This document shows positions 22,825 to 32,461 of a stretch of 32,607 bases of DNA, piece by piece (the first letter of the stretch is position 1; each line of letters opens with the position of its first letter). Position numbers and translations under genes: made by a program. A model generated the notes under the pieces. The model searched no databases, had not been told where the DNA came from, and saw only the letters and a list, made by a program, of their open reading frames with translations. The DNA is from Rhizobium sp. Q54 (GTDB lineage: Bacteria > Pseudomonadota > Alphaproteobacteria > Rhizobiales > Beijerinckiaceae): assembly GCA_945878875.1 (NCBI GenBank), contig CAMCUC010000029.1, positions 1-32,607 on the forward strand, in the 5' to 3' direction.

Positions 22825-23782
22825 CGGCGGACTTGCGCACCACTTCGCCCCAGCGTTCGACCTCCGAAGTGACGAACTTGCCGAAATCAGCGCCGTAGAG
22901 ATTGGGCGTATCCGAGCCGTTCTTGCGCCATGTTTCGATCAGCGCCGGTTTGGCCAGCGCGATCTTCAGCTCTGCAGTTATGCGTTCGATAACTGGCGCA
23001 GGCGTGTTTTTGGGCGCCCACATGGCGTACCATGTCGAGACTTCGTAATCCTTCAGGCCAGCTTCAGCAGCTGTCGGCACGTTTGGAAAAGCAGCGGCGC
23101 GTTTGGAGCTGGCGACTGCGAGCGCGCGCAATTTCTCGCCTTCAATCTGCGCGGCCGATGAGCCGAGCCCGTCAAACATCATCTGCAAATGCCCGGCAAG
23201 GAGATCCTGCATAGCGGGTCCAGCACCGCGATAGGGCACGTGGGTGAGCTTGGTCCCCGTCAGCGTCTTGAATAATTCGCCCGCCAGATGGTGGGTTGTG
23301 CCATTGCCGGCGGAGCCGAAATTCAGCTTTTCGGGATTGGCTCTCGCATAGGCGATGAATTCATTCAGATCTTTTGCAGGAACGCCGGGATGAACGGCGA
23401 TGACCTGCGGCGGCTGCGCCACGACGCCAATAGGGATAAAATCAGTCTCGATATTATAATCGAGCTTTGGGTAGAGCGCGGGCGCTATCGCATGGTGCGC
23501 GGCGCCGATGAAGAACGTGTAGCCGTCAGCGGGCGCCTTTGCAGCGACCGATGCGCCAATCGTGCCGCCCGCGCCGCCGCGGTTGTCGATGACGATGCGC
23601 TGGCCAAGCTGCGCCTCAAGATGAACGCCCAGCGGGCGCGCAAAGGCGTCTGTGCCGCCGCCAGCGGGGAAGGGGACGATGAAGGTGACAGGCTTTTGTG
23701 GCCAGCTTTGCGCGAGCGCGCCGCCTGTGGCCAGCGCGAGCGCTGTCATGGCGAGTCCAAGCGTGCGAATGGTGCGTTTCAT
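22811..23782 (-). CDS. Bug/TctC-family periplasmic solute-binding protein
   Basis: Tripartite tricarboxylate transporter receptors of the Bug family bind small organic acids or related solutes in the periplasm. Residues 1-24 form a signal peptide (MKRTIRTLGLAMTALALATG, ending ALA). The mature protein shows the family landmarks WPQKPVTFIVPFPAGGGTDAFARP, DNRGGAGGTIGA, THVPYRGAGPAMQDLLAGHLQMMFD and VPTAAEAG. I start at ATG 23780-23782 because GGAGGGG lies a few bases upstream; an upstream in-frame ATG at 23803 places that ribosome site inside the gene. No TctA or TctB permease gene is in the window, so it is an orphan receptor. The ligand is unknown. It is about 323 aa. Confidence 0.92.
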   Translation of the reverse strand: MKRTIRTLGLAMTALALATGGALAQSWPQKPVTFIVPFPAGGGTDAFARPLGVHLEAQLGQRIVIDNRGGAGGTIGASVAAKAPADGYTFFIGAAHHAIAPALYPKLDYNIETDFIPIGVVAQPPQVIAVHPGVPAKDLNEFIAYARANPEKLNFGSAGNGTTHHLAGELFKTLTGTKLTHVPYRGAGPAMQDLLAGHLQMMFDGLGSSAAQIEGEKLRALAVASSKRAAAFPNVPTAAEAGLKDYEVSTWYAMWAPKNTPAPVIERITAELKIALAKPALIETWRKNGSDTPNLYGADFGKFVTSEVERWGEVVRKSAVKLD

Positions 23783-23866
23783 ATTCCCCTCCCTGATGGC
23801 CATTTGTTCGTGCGACCTTTTGGGAAGTCTAGGCTACGTTTTGGGAAAGGCAAGCGGGGCGTGCGC

Positions 23867-26251
23867 CTAAACGGCAGCCTTCCAGCGGCGCAACAACAGC
23901 GCGTTGGCGACCACGCTGAACGAGGACAGCGCCATCGCGGCGCCCGCGTAGACGGGATCAAGATAGCCGAACGCGGCGATTGGAATGCCGACCACGTTAT
24001 AAACAAACGCCCAGAACAGGCCCTGACGGATTTTTGCATAAGTGGCGCGGCTGATGTCGATTGCGTCGGCGATCAGCAGCGGGTCGCTGCGCATCAGCGT
24101 TACGCCCGCCGTGTTCATCGCCACGTCCGCACCGGCGCCCATGGCGATGCCTACGTCGGCGGCGGCGAGCGCGGGCGCATCGTTCACGCCGTCGCCAACC
24201 ATTGCAACATGGCGGCCTTCCTTGCGCAGGCCTTCCACCGCAGCGGCTTTGCCCTCCGGCAACACGCCTGCAAACACGCGCTCGACGCCGACGAGCCTGG
24301 CGACATAAGCGGCGGTTCGCTCGTTGTCGCCGGTGATGAGATAGGGCGTAATGCCAGCCGCAATCAGCCGCTGAACCGCCCGCGCCGCATGGGGCTTGAT
24401 GGGATCGGCGACGCCGATCACGCCCAGCAGGCGCGGCGGCTGCGTGCGCTCGCCAATCCACATGACGGTGCGCCCGTGCGTCTCCAGTTCGGCGGCGCGC
24501 GCCTCCAATGGGCTTGCGTCGATGTCGTATTCGCCCATCAGTCTGCGATTGCCGATGGCCAGCAAACGATTATCCACCTTTGCGGTGAGGCCGCGCCCCG
24601 TGTGGGATTGAAACTCTTCGACGCGGGGCAGGGGCGTGGCTTGCGCATTTTCGCCATAGCGCGTGAGGATGGCGTGGGCGAGCGGATGTTCGCTGCCCTG
24701 CTGGGCTGCTGCGGCCAGCCGCAGCAGCTCGTGTTCGCTCAAATGAGCCAGCGCTATGATGTCGGTGACGGCGGGTTTGCCTTCAGTCAGTGTCCCGGTT
24801 TTATCGAGGATCACGGCGTCCACATTGCGTCCATGCTCAAGCGCCTGCGCGTCGCGGATGAGAATGCCAGCGCGCGCGGCGACGCCCGTGCCGACCATGA
24901 AAGCTGTTGGCGTGGCCAGCCCCAAAGCGCACGGACAGGCGATCACCATCACGCTGACGGCGGCGATCAGCCCGCCTGCGAAATCTCCCGCCAATGACCA
25001 GCCAATGAGCGTGATCCCCGCCACCAGAAGCACGATCGGCACGAAGACTGCGGAGACGCGATCGACGAGTTTTTGCACTGGCGCCTTTTTGGCCTGCGCC
25101 GATTCCACCAGCGCGATGATGCGCGCCAAAGCCGATTGCGCGCCAACGGCGGTCGTCTCAACGCGCAACAGGCCCGAGCCGTTGATGGAGCCGCCGATGA
25201 TCTTGTCGCCCGCGTGTTTTTCCACCGGCAGGCTTTCGCCGGTGATGAGGCTTTCATCCACCGCGCTTTTGCCCTCAATAATGCGCCCGTCAACCGGCGC
25301 GCGCTCGCCGGGGCGCATGACCACGATATCGCCGACGCTGACGGCGGATACCGGAACTTCAATCTCGGCTCCGTTGCGCTCCACCCGCGCATTTTCAGGC
25401 CGCAGCGCCATCAGGCTGCGAATGGCCAGCGTTGTCGAGCGCTTGGCTCGCGTCTCAAGCCATTTGCCCAACAGCACAAGCGCAATCACGACGGTAGCCG
25501 CTTCAAAATAGAAATGGTGCGCATGGGGTTGCGTGAGCAGCCAGAGCGAAAAGAAATAGGCCGCCGACGTGCCAAGGGCCACCAGCAAATCCATATTGCC
25601 CGAGCCTGCGCGCACCGCTTTCCATGCGGCGACATAGAAGCGTGCGCCAAGCACGAATTGCACCGGCGTCGCCAGCAGCAATTGAACCCAGCCGGGCAGG
25701 GGGATTCCAAACATCGGCAGCGTGAGGGGGGCTGCCAGCGTAATCGCGGCGACCACACGCCAGCCTTCCGCGCGCCGTCTGGCCGCGTCGCGCGCGTCTG
25801 CCTCGGCGTTGCGATCGGCGTCGTCGGTGAGAAGGCGGGCGCCATAGCCAGCGTCCTCCACCGCGCCGATGAGATCGACAGCGCGCACGCCGACGCCCTC
25901 GACGTCTGCGGTTTCTGTCACGAGGTTGACTTCGGCCTTGGAGATGCCGGGCGCAGAGAGCAGCGCTTTTTCGACCCGGCCAACGCAGGTCGCGCAGGTC
26001 ATGCCCTCTACTGACAGCCGATAATGCGTGCTTGGCACGTCATAGCCAGCAGCTTCAACCGCACGCACAAGATCCGCGGGTTTCGCGAGTCTCGGATCAT
26101 AAGCAATGTGCGCCTGTTCGCCTGCTAGGTTCACCTGCGCGCTCACGCCGGGGAGCTTGGACAGGGCGCTTTCCACGCGGCCCGCGCAGGTGGCGCAGGT
26201 CATGCCCTCGATGGGCAGGACGATATTGGCCAGATTTGTGAGATCGTCCAT
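23867..26251 (-). CDS. copA: Copper-exporting P1B-type ATPase with two HMA domains
   Basis: This 794-residue P1B-1 ATPase should export Cu(I) from the cytoplasm. There are two N-terminal metal-binding HMA domains with GMTCATC at residues 16-22 and 83-89. Next come the actuator TGES (337-340), the transmembrane CPC (439-441), the phosphorylation site DKTGT (Asp483), SEHP (520-523) and GDGVND (686-691). Tyr751-Asn752 and MALSS (773-777) complete the Cu(I)-specific set in the last two helices. ATG at 26249-26251 has AGGAG eight bases upstream. A weak promoter (TTGGTG, 17 bases, TATGTG on the - strand, 26272-26300) is possible; no CueR-type operator is evident. It lacks adjacent copper chaperone or regulator genes. 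Confidence 0.95.
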   Translation of the reverse strand: MDDLTNLANIVLPIEGMTCATCAGRVESALSKLPGVSAQVNLAGEQAHIAYDPRLAKPADLVRAVEAAGYDVPSTHYRLSVEGMTCATCVGRVEKALLSAPGISKAEVNLVTETADVEGVGVRAVDLIGAVEDAGYGARLLTDDADRNAEADARDAARRRAEGWRVVAAITLAAPLTLPMFGIPLPGWVQLLLATPVQFVLGARFYVAAWKAVRAGSGNMDLLVALGTSAAYFFSLWLLTQPHAHHFYFEAATVVIALVLLGKWLETRAKRSTTLAIRSLMALRPENARVERNGAEIEVPVSAVSVGDIVVMRPGERAPVDGRIIEGKSAVDESLITGESLPVEKHAGDKIIGGSINGSGLLRVETTAVGAQSALARIIALVESAQAKKAPVQKLVDRVSAVFVPIVLLVAGITLIGWSLAGDFAGGLIAAVSVMVIACPCALGLATPTAFMVGTGVAARAGILIRDAQALEHGRNVDAVILDKTGTLTEGKPAVTDIIALAHLSEHELLRLAAAAQQGSEHPLAHAILTRYGENAQATPLPRVEEFQSHTGRGLTAKVDNRLLAIGNRRLMGEYDIDASPLEARAAELETHGRTVMWIGERTQPPRLLGVIGVADPIKPHAARAVQRLIAAGITPYLITGDNERTAAYVARLVGVERVFAGVLPEGKAAAVEGLRKEGRHVAMVGDGVNDAPALAAADVGIAMGAGADVAMNTAGVTLMRSDPLLIADAIDISRATYAKIRQGLFWAFVYNVVGIPIAAFGYLDPVYAGAAMALSSFSVVANALLLRRWKAAV

Positions 26252-26340
26252 GAGGCTGCTCCTGTGCGCAACACATAGGGCTGCGGGACAGGTTCACCAA
26301 TACGCCAGCAGGCAGGGGAAACTTTGCGCGGGGTCAATGT

Positions 26341-26452
26341 GCGCTTCTTTGGACTGCGGGCTTCCAGCCCGCAGCAATGCTAATGCACGGCGCAAGTTCA
26401 AAAAGTAAAATACCCATCCCAAGATGCGGCTGGAAGCCCGCGGTCCAAGCGC
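26341..26452. repeat. Inverted-repeat element with hairpin arms (dispersed-repeat-like)
   Basis: The left arm (26341-26373) and right arm (26425-26452) are imperfect inverted copies. Both contain GCGCTT, GGAC, GCGGGCTTCCAGC and GCA; the left arm has four extra bases after GCGCTT and one extra C. The left arm alone folds as TGCGGGC-TTCCA-GCCCGCA. The GCGGGCTTCCAGCCCGC motif resembles dispersed intergenic repeats seen in many bacterial genomes. It fills the gap between copA's upstream region and the methyltransferase stop. Confidence 0.65.
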
Positions 26453-26456
26453 CCTC

Positions 26457-27065
26457 TCAGGGCTTCCATGCGGTAAAGTTAATCACCGCCGACTTGCCGC
26501 TGTGGGCGGCGCCCTCGTGCATCTCAAGCTCTTCCTCGACGATGCGCATGTCGCGCCAGCCAGCGAACTCGGTCGCCAAAAGCTCGCGCGTATATAGATG
26601 ATCGAGTTGCTTGGGGCCGCCGGTGGCGTAATCGAGCTGTTTGGGGGTGTATCCCTGAATGATCAGCAGCCCGCCTGATTTCAGCGCGCGCTTCATGCCG
26701 TCCCATTTGGCGCGGCGCTGCTGCGGGTCGCTGAACTGGGTGAATATCTCGGCCACCACGTCATAGGCCTCGGCCGGGTATGGCCATGTGTGCACGTCGG
26801 CCAGCTCAAAGCCCAGGGTTGCGCCGCTCTCCTGCGCCAGCGCCGCCGCCTTTTTCTGCGCTGTGGGAGAGAAGTCTATCGAGAGCGTCTCAAGCCCCTG
26901 TAGCGACAGCCACACCCCGTTGCGCCCCTCGCCGTCTGCGACAGCCAGCGCCTTGCCGGAGGCCGGCAGCAGCGCCTTGCAGGAGGCGATGAAATAATTG
27001 GGCGCCCGCCCAAAAATGTACTCGGGAGCCGCATAGCGGCCTTCCCAGCGATCGTACTCACCCAT
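26457..27065 (-). CDS. Class I SAM-dependent methyltransferase (TehB-like)
   Basis: This 202-residue protein looks like a cytosolic Rossmann-fold methyltransferase. Motif I is LAVADGEGRNGVWL (ADGEGRNG at 43-50), with SIDFS (Asp64) as the acidic ribose-binding loop and the ADVHTWPY region (about 89-96) as the adenine-binding segment. The pattern (short N-terminal WEGRYAAPEYIFG, then motif I) resembles TehB/thiopurine-type methyltransferases, which act on small molecules including metalloids; the substrate is not readable. ATG at 27063-27065 has GGAGAG nine bases upstream. It is divergent from the ThDP enzyme and ends five bases before the inverted-repeat element. Confidence 0.8.
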   Translation of the reverse strand: MGEYDRWEGRYAAPEYIFGRAPNYFIASCKALLPASGKALAVADGEGRNGVWLSLQGLETLSIDFSPTAQKKAAALAQESGATLGFELADVHTWPYPAEAYDVVAEIFTQFSDPQQRRAKWDGMKRALKSGGLLIIQGYTPKQLDYATGGPKQLDHLYTRELLATEFAGWRDMRIVEEELEMHEGAAHSGKSAVINFTAWKP

Positions 27066-27212
27066 AATCGTCTCTCCAATGCGTTTGCGTCAGTTTACAC
27101 CCTATGCGGGCCATGGCGTCCAGCGCTTACCCCGCTTGACGGCTTCCCGCGATGCTTTACGAACCGGCGGAACGCACACGGAGCGCCTCAAGAGCGCTCA
27201 GGAGGAAGCCAG

Positions 27213-28931
27213 ATGAGCGCGCAACAGACATCGCCAGAGTCCGCCCCGACCGTCGCCCAAACCTATATGTCGGCGCTGAAGAGCTGCGGCATACGCCATG
27301 TGTTCGCCAATGGCGGTACCGATTTCGCCCCCATCATCGAAGGCATTTTGATGAACTGGAAGGCGGGCGGGGACATGCCCGAGTTCGTCACGGTTCCCCA
27401 CGAGAACGTCGCCATCGCCATGGCGCAGGGTTATTACAAGATCAGCGGCCAGATGGCGGGCGTGATGGTTCACGTCAACGTGGGCACCGCAAACACCATT
27501 TGTGGCCTGATGAACGCGGCGCGCGACAACGTGCCCCTTCTGCTGGCGGCGGGACGCACGCCCCTCACCGAGACCGGAGACGCGGGCTCGCGCGACGTGC
27601 CGATCCATTGGGCGCAGGAGAATTTTGACCAGGGCGCCACGGTTCGCGAACACGTCAAATGGGATTACGAGCTGCGGCAGGGGCAGCCCGTCAACACCAT
27701 GGTCGCCCGTGCGGTTGACATTGCAATGAGCGAGCCGCGCGGCCCGGTCTATCTGACGCTGCCGCGCGAAGTGCTTGGCTCGACTGATTCCAACCCCGGC
27801 CCCTTGCCGCGCGCCCGCGCGTTTGGCGCCATGCCCGCCGTGCCCGCAATGGCGGCTCTTGAGCAGGCTGCCGACATGATCGCCGCCGCCCAGAACCCGA
27901 TCATCGTGATGACGAGCGCCGCCAATCCCGCGACCTTTACGGCGCTTGGGGAGATCGCGCAGGCGCACGCCATCGCCGTGTTGACGGGACCGCACGCCTC
28001 CATCGCCTCCAGCCATGGTATGAATCTGGGCCTCGTGAACGGCCCGGCCCTGAAGGCGGCGGACCTGATCGTTGTGCTCGACTCGGTGGTGCCATGGGTG
28101 CCGCACAACGTCCAGCCGAACGCCGACGTGAAGCTGATTCATATCGCCCCCGACCCGCTGTTCGCGCGCTATCCGTTCCGCGGGTTTGAGATGGACCTGG
28201 CGATCGCCGGCGATCCCGGCGCGGCGCTGGCCATGCTCAACGACATGCTGAAGGTAAAACTGAAAGGCAAAGAGGCTGTGACCGACCGCCGTCGCACCGC
28301 CATTGCTGAAAAGCGCAAGGCGCTGGTGGACGGACGCAAGGCTGCGCTGGAGGCGGCCTCAAGCCTCAGCCCGATCAGCTATCCATGGATCGCCCATTGC
28401 ATCAATACGGTGAAGTCGAGCAAGTCCACCGTCTGCGAGGAACTGGGCGCCCCGTTCGGCTTCCTCAACGTGGAAGACCCGCGCGATTTCATGGCGACGT
28501 CCTCGGGCGCGCTGGGCATGGGGCTGGGGCAGGCGCTTGGCGCCAAATGCGCGGCTCCCGAGAGGCAGATCATCACGACGGTTGGAGATGGCTCCTACAT
28601 GTTCGGCTGCCCCACGGCGGCGCATTTTGTCGCCCAATCGGAAAACCTGCCGACGCTCACCATGGTGATGAACAATTCCCAATGGTTCGCCGTACGCCGC
28701 GCTACTGTGTCGATGTATCCGGACGGGCTGGCCTCCAAGGCCAACAGCCTGCCCATCGTCGATCTGTCGCCCTCGCCCGATTACCACAAGATCACGGAAG
28801 CCTTTGGCGGATATGGCGAACGAATCGACGATCCCGCCAAGCTGATTCCCGCGATGGAGCGCGCCCTGAACAAGGTTGAGCAGGGCCAGCAGGCGACTTT
28901 GAACGTGATCGTGCGCACCCGCGCGGGATAA
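27213..28931 (+). CDS. ThDP-dependent enzyme, acetolactate synthase-like family
   Basis: This 572-residue protein has the three-domain ThDP fold of the acetolactate synthase/benzoylformate decarboxylase group. VPHENVAIAMAQGYY places the catalytic Glu at 64. A central domain runs about 205-345, and the cofactor motif begins GDGSYMFG (458-465) and ends at NN (487-488). The N-terminal domain has GTANTICGLMNAARDNVPLL. The FAD-site residues of true acetolactate synthases cannot be judged by eye, and no small regulatory subunit gene is near, so branched-chain synthesis is unlikely. AGGAGGAAG seven bases before the ATG is strong. A TTGACG (27136-27141), 16 bases, TACGAA promoter is weak. The substrate is unknown, probably a 2-oxo acid. 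Confidence 0.85.
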   Translation: MSAQQTSPESAPTVAQTYMSALKSCGIRHVFANGGTDFAPIIEGILMNWKAGGDMPEFVTVPHENVAIAMAQGYYKISGQMAGVMVHVNVGTANTICGLMNAARDNVPLLLAAGRTPLTETGDAGSRDVPIHWAQENFDQGATVREHVKWDYELRQGQPVNTMVARAVDIAMSEPRGPVYLTLPREVLGSTDSNPGPLPRARAFGAMPAVPAMAALEQAADMIAAAQNPIIVMTSAANPATFTALGEIAQAHAIAVLTGPHASIASSHGMNLGLVNGPALKAADLIVVLDSVVPWVPHNVQPNADVKLIHIAPDPLFARYPFRGFEMDLAIAGDPGAALAMLNDMLKVKLKGKEAVTDRRRTAIAEKRKALVDGRKAALEAASSLSPISYPWIAHCINTVKSSKSTVCEELGAPFGFLNVEDPRDFMATSSGALGMGLGQALGAKCAAPERQIITTVGDGSYMFGCPTAAHFVAQSENLPTLTMVMNNSQWFAVRRATVSMYPDGLASKANSLPIVDLSPSPDYHKITEAFGGYGERIDDPAKLIPAMERALNKVEQGQQATLNVIVRTRAG

Positions 28932-29030
28932 AAGGCGGCTGATAACGTCTCTTTTCCTGAGGGAGAGAGGCATTATAGCACCTGAATGGCCGGTCATCGT
29001 GAAAAGCGTAATCCGAATCCAAACAGGGGG

Positions 29031-29059
29031 TTGACGCGGGGGTGGGTTGAGACTAGGTT
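29031..29059 (+). promoter_or_regulatory. Candidate str-operon promoter
   Basis: TTGACG (29031-29036), 17 bases, then TAGGTT (29054-29059). The -35 is strong; the -10 is weak, as is common in alphaproteobacteria. A start near 29066 would give a leader of about 320 bases before rpsL. Confidence 0.45.
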
Positions 29060-29208
29060 TCGCGAGCTTTCGACAGGCAGTAGGTTCTTCCGCTTCGAGA
29101 CGCCGCGTCTTGAACACATTGAATCTAAACGCTGTTGGCCTCTACCGCGACGTGTAAGTCACAACTTGACGAGTCGGGTTCGCCCGATAAGTCTGGTCCA
29201 CGAGGCAA

Positions 29209-29230
29209 GACCATAGTGAAAGCTATGGTC
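29209..29230 (+). other. Perfect hairpin in the rpsL leader
   Basis: GACCATAG (29209-29216) pairs perfectly with CTATGGTC (29223-29230) around TGAAAG. No T tract follows. It stands immediately before the terminator-like stem and may be an RNA-binding or pausing element. Confidence 0.5.
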
Positions 29231-29243
29231 CTCTGCGGTATGT

Positions 29244-29280
29244 GCTCCCGGGGTGTAAAACCTCAGGAGCCGATTTCTTT
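29244..29280 (+). terminator. Terminator-like attenuator stem in the rpsL leader
   Basis: GCTCC-C-GGGGT (29244-29254) pairs with ACCTC-A-GGAGC (29260-29270), about 10 pairs with one C-A mismatch and one wobble around GTAAA. After CGA comes the U-rich tract TTTCTTTT, starting at 29273. It lies about 115 bases before the rpsL start, so if it terminates it must do so only partly or conditionally. Confidence 0.5.
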
Positions 29281-29384
29281 TGCGTATGGACTTGCTCAAC
29301 AGGGCTGGTTCGTGCGCCGGGGGTGTGTCGTAGTTCGGCGCAGGTTCCCAAGTTCACCGGTTCGCTTGTCTGGAAGGGCGAAGA

Positions 29385-29756
29385 ATGCCGACGATTAGCC
29401 AGTTGATCCGCAAGCCGCGGCAACAGAAGACCTACCGCGAGAAGGCCCGCCATCTGGCGCAGTGCCCGCAGAAGCGTGGCGTTTGCACGCGCGTCTACAC
29501 GACGACCCCGAAGAAGCCGAACTCGGCTCTCCGCAAGGTCGCCAAGGTGCGCTTGACGAATGGCTTCGAAGTCATCGGATATATTCCGGGCGAGGGTCAT
29601 AACCTTCAAGAGCATTCCGTGGTGATGATCCGCGGCGGCCGCGTCAAGGATCTTCCCGGCGTGCGTTACCACATCCTGCGCGGCGTGCTCGACACGCAAG
29701 GCGTGAAGGATCGCAAGCAGCGCCGTTCGAAGTACGGCGCCAAGCGTCCGAAATAA
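29385..29756 (+). CDS. rpsL: 30S ribosomal protein S12
   Basis: S12 (123 aa) sits at the decoding centre. The conserved N-terminus [14 protein letters not shown], the [21 protein letters not shown] segment and [12 protein letters not shown] are all present. Lys43 and Lys88, the usual streptomycin-resistance positions, are unchanged Lys, so no classical resistance allele is seen. GAAGGGCGAAGA precedes the ATG. It opens the str operon (rpsL, rpsG, fusA, tuf), 453 bases after the ThDP gene, which replaces the expected direct linkage to rpoC. Confidence 0.99.
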   Translation: MPTISQLIRKPRQQKTYREKARHLAQCPQKRGVCTRVYTTTPKKPNSALRKVAKVRLTNGFEVIGYIPGEGHNLQEHSVVMIRGGRVKDLPGVRYHILRGVLDTQGVKDRKQRRSKYGAKRPK

Positions 29757-29762
29757 ATTATG

Positions 29763-29779
29763 CGCCGGCTGGTCCGGCG
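29763..29779 (+). other. Hairpin in the rpsL-rpsG spacer
   Basis: CGCCGG (29763-29768) pairs perfectly with CCGGCG (29774-29779) around CTGGT. In E. coli, S7 binds this spacer to control str-operon translation; a similar role here is inferred only from position. Confidence 0.4.
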
Positions 29780-29806
29780 TCCATTCAGATCCTCGCGTTA
29801 GCCTGA

Positions 29807-30310
<504 letters not shown>

Positions 30311-30346
30311 TTGGAACGGCGCTCGCGCGCCAACGAGGACTGTTAG

Positions 30347-32419
30347 ATGCCCCGCCAATACGCTCCCGAGGACTACCGCAATTTCGGCATCATGGCCCAC
30401 ATCGATGCGGGCAAGACGACGACGACTGAGCGCATCCTCTATTACACGGGCAAGAGCCACAAGATCGGCGAAGTGCACGATGGCGCTGCGACCATGGATT
30501 TCATGGAGCAGGAGCAGGAGCGCGGCATCACGATCACGTCAGCTGCAACGACCGCTTTCTGGGCGGGCAAGCGCCTGAACATCATCGACACCCCCGGCCA
30601 CGTGGACTTCACGATTGAAGTTGAGCGTTCGTTGCGCGTGCTCGACGGTGCCGTGTGCGTTCTGGACTCAAACCAGGGCGTTGAGCCGCAGACTGAAACC
30701 GTGTGGCGTCAGGGCGACAAGTACGACGTCCCGCGCATCGTGTTCTGCAACAAGATGGACAAGACCGGCGCGGACTTCTTCCGCTGCCTCGAGGACATCA
30801 AGGTGCGCCTCGGCGCGCGTCCGGTTCCGATCCAATTGCCGATCGGCTCCGAAAACAATTTTGCCGGCGTCATCGATCTGGTGCGCATGAAGGCAATCGT
30901 CTGGAATGGCGAAGCGCTCGGCGCAACGTTCGAAGAGACCGAAATTCCTGCCGACATGATGGATCAGGCCGTCGAATATCGCACCGCGATGATCGAAGCC
31001 GCTGTCGAGCTCGACGACGACGCCATGGCTCTGTACCTCGATGGGACGGAACCCAGCTTCGAAGTGTTGCAGGCTTGCATCCGAAAGGCCGTCGTCACCG
31101 GTGCCTTCTATCCGGTTCTCTGCGGCTCGGCGTTCAAGAACAAGGGCGTTCAGCCGCTCCTCGACGCAGTGGTCGCCTACCTTCCCTCGCCCATCGATCG
31201 CGGCGGGATCAAGGCCATCGACCACAAGACCGGCGACGATACGGATCGCAAGCCCTTCGACGATCAGCCGCTGTCGCTGCTCGCCTTCAAGATCATGGAT
31301 GACCCGTACGGCATTCTGACGTTCGCTCGCATCTATTCCGGCACGTTGGCCAAGGGTCAGGCCCTGCTCAACACCAGCCGCGACAAGAACGAGCGCGTTG
31401 GCCGCATGGTTCTCATGCACGCCAACAATCGCGAAGAGATCGCGGAAGCTTATGCTGGTGACATCGTCGCTCTCGTCGGCCTCAAGGACACGCGCACCGG
31501 CGAGACGCTTTGCGATCCGCTGAAGCCTGTCATTCTTGAAAAGATGGATTTCCCGGATCCGGTCATCGAGCAGGCTGTAGAGCCGAAGACGAAGGCCGAC
31601 CAGGAGAAGATGACGACTGCGCTTCTCAAGCTGGCGAACGAAGATCCCTCGTTCCGCGTTTCGTCCGACCAGGAATCTGGCCAGACGATCATCAAGGGCA
31701 TGGGCGAGCTTCATCTCGACATCAAGATCGACATCCTGCGTCGCACCCACAAGGTCGAAGTCAATGTCGGCGCGCCGCAGGTTGCGTATCGCGAAAAGAT
31801 CACGCGCGCCGTCGAAATCGACTACGTGCACAAGAAGCAGACCGGCGGCACGGGCCAGTTCGCCCGCGTGAAGATCAGCGTCCAGCCGAACGAAGTCGGC
31901 AAGGGCTTCGAGTTCGACTCGAAGGTGATCGGCGGCGCCGTTCCCAAGGAATACATCCCCGGCGTCAACAAGGGCCTTGAGTCCGTACTTGGCGCGGGCG
32001 TTCTGGCCGGCTTCCCGGTCGTGGACATCAAGGTGGCTCTGATCGACGGCGCCTATCACGAAGTCGACTCGTCGGCTCTCGCGTTCGAAATCGCGTCGCG
32101 CGCTGCGCTTCGCGAGGCGCTCCAGAAGGGTGGCTCCGTGCTGCTCGAGCCCGTCATGAAGGTGGAAGTCGTGACCCCGGAAGAATACACCGGTTCGGTC
32201 ATTGGCGACCTCAATTCACGTCGTGGCCAGATCCAGGGTCAGGACATGCGCGGCAATGCGGTCGTCGTGAATGCGATGGTGCCGTTGGCCAACATGTTCG
32301 GTTACGTCAGCAACCTGCGTTCGTTTACGCAGGGGCGCGCGAGCTACACCATGCAGTTTGACCATTACTCGGAAGTTCCGCGTAATGAAGCAGAGAAAAT
32401 TCAGGCGAAATACGCCTAA
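30347..32419 (+). CDS. fusA: Elongation factor G
   Basis: EF-G (690 aa) drives ribosomal translocation by GTP hydrolysis. It shows the P-loop [14 protein letters not shown] (17-30), DTPGHVDF, and [10 protein letters not shown] for guanine recognition. Domain II follows, and domains III-V include the [11 protein letters not shown] and [16 protein letters not shown] segments. The length is standard, with no second EF-G-like copy in view. GAGGA lies eight bases before the ATG. It is followed 42 bases later by the second tuf, as in a normal str operon. Confidence 0.99.
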   Translation: MPRQYAPEDYRNFGIMAHIDAGKTTTTERILYYTGKSHKIGEVHDGAATMDFMEQEQERGITITSAATTAFWAGKRLNIIDTPGHVDFTIEVERSLRVLDGAVCVLDSNQGVEPQTETVWRQGDKYDVPRIVFCNKMDKTGADFFRCLEDIKVRLGARPVPIQLPIGSENNFAGVIDLVRMKAIVWNGEALGATFEETEIPADMMDQAVEYRTAMIEAAVELDDDAMALYLDGTEPSFEVLQACIRKAVVTGAFYPVLCGSAFKNKGVQPLLDAVVAYLPSPIDRGGIKAIDHKTGDDTDRKPFDDQPLSLLAFKIMDDPYGILTFARIYSGTLAKGQALLNTSRDKNERVGRMVLMHANNREEIAEAYAGDIVALVGLKDTRTGETLCDPLKPVILEKMDFPDPVIEQAVEPKTKADQEKMTTALLKLANEDPSFRVSSDQESGQTIIKGMGELHLDIKIDILRRTHKVEVNVGAPQVAYREKITRAVEIDYVHKKQTGGTGQFARVKISVQPNEVGKGFEFDSKVIGGAVPKEYIPGVNKGLESVLGAGVLAGFPVVDIKVALIDGAYHEVDSSALAFEIASRAALREALQKGGSVLLEPVMKVEVVTPEEYTGSVIGDLNSRRGQIQGQDMRGNAVVVNAMVPLANMFGYVSNLRSFTQGRASYTMQFDHYSEVPRNEAEKIQAKYA

Positions 32420-32461
32420 ACCCTTACACTGAACCTCGATAAAGTTTGAAGGAGCCTGGCC

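Larger units (their letters stand above)
28932..29384 (+). other. 453-base non-coding leader region before rpsL
   Basis: No credible gene is present; short in-frame stretches lack family features. From left to right it holds a candidate promoter (29031-29059), a TCGGG-TTCG-CCCGA stem (29174-29187), a GACCATAG stem (29209-29230), a terminator-like stem with a U-rich tract (29244-29280) and a TGCGCCG/CGGCGCA stem (29313-29342). The stems suggest a long structured leader controlling the str operon. Confidence 0.5.

Noticed and set aside
23288..24997. Long + strand open frame across the TctC-like and copA genes
   Set aside because: It crosses two well-supported genes on the other strand and their intergenic gap, and shows no motifs.
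26252..26340. CueR-type copper operator upstream of copA
   Set aside because: No dyad of the ACCTT...AAGGT type with the long 19-base promoter spacing could be found; only a weak ordinary promoter remains.
29135..29398. Possible small gene of about 87 codons overlapping the start of rpsL
   Set aside because: It has no ATG start or ribosome site, its translation is motif-free, and the DNA is dominated by RNA stems.
30668..32059. Open frame opposite fusA
   Set aside because: Shadow of EF-G; no recognisable domain.
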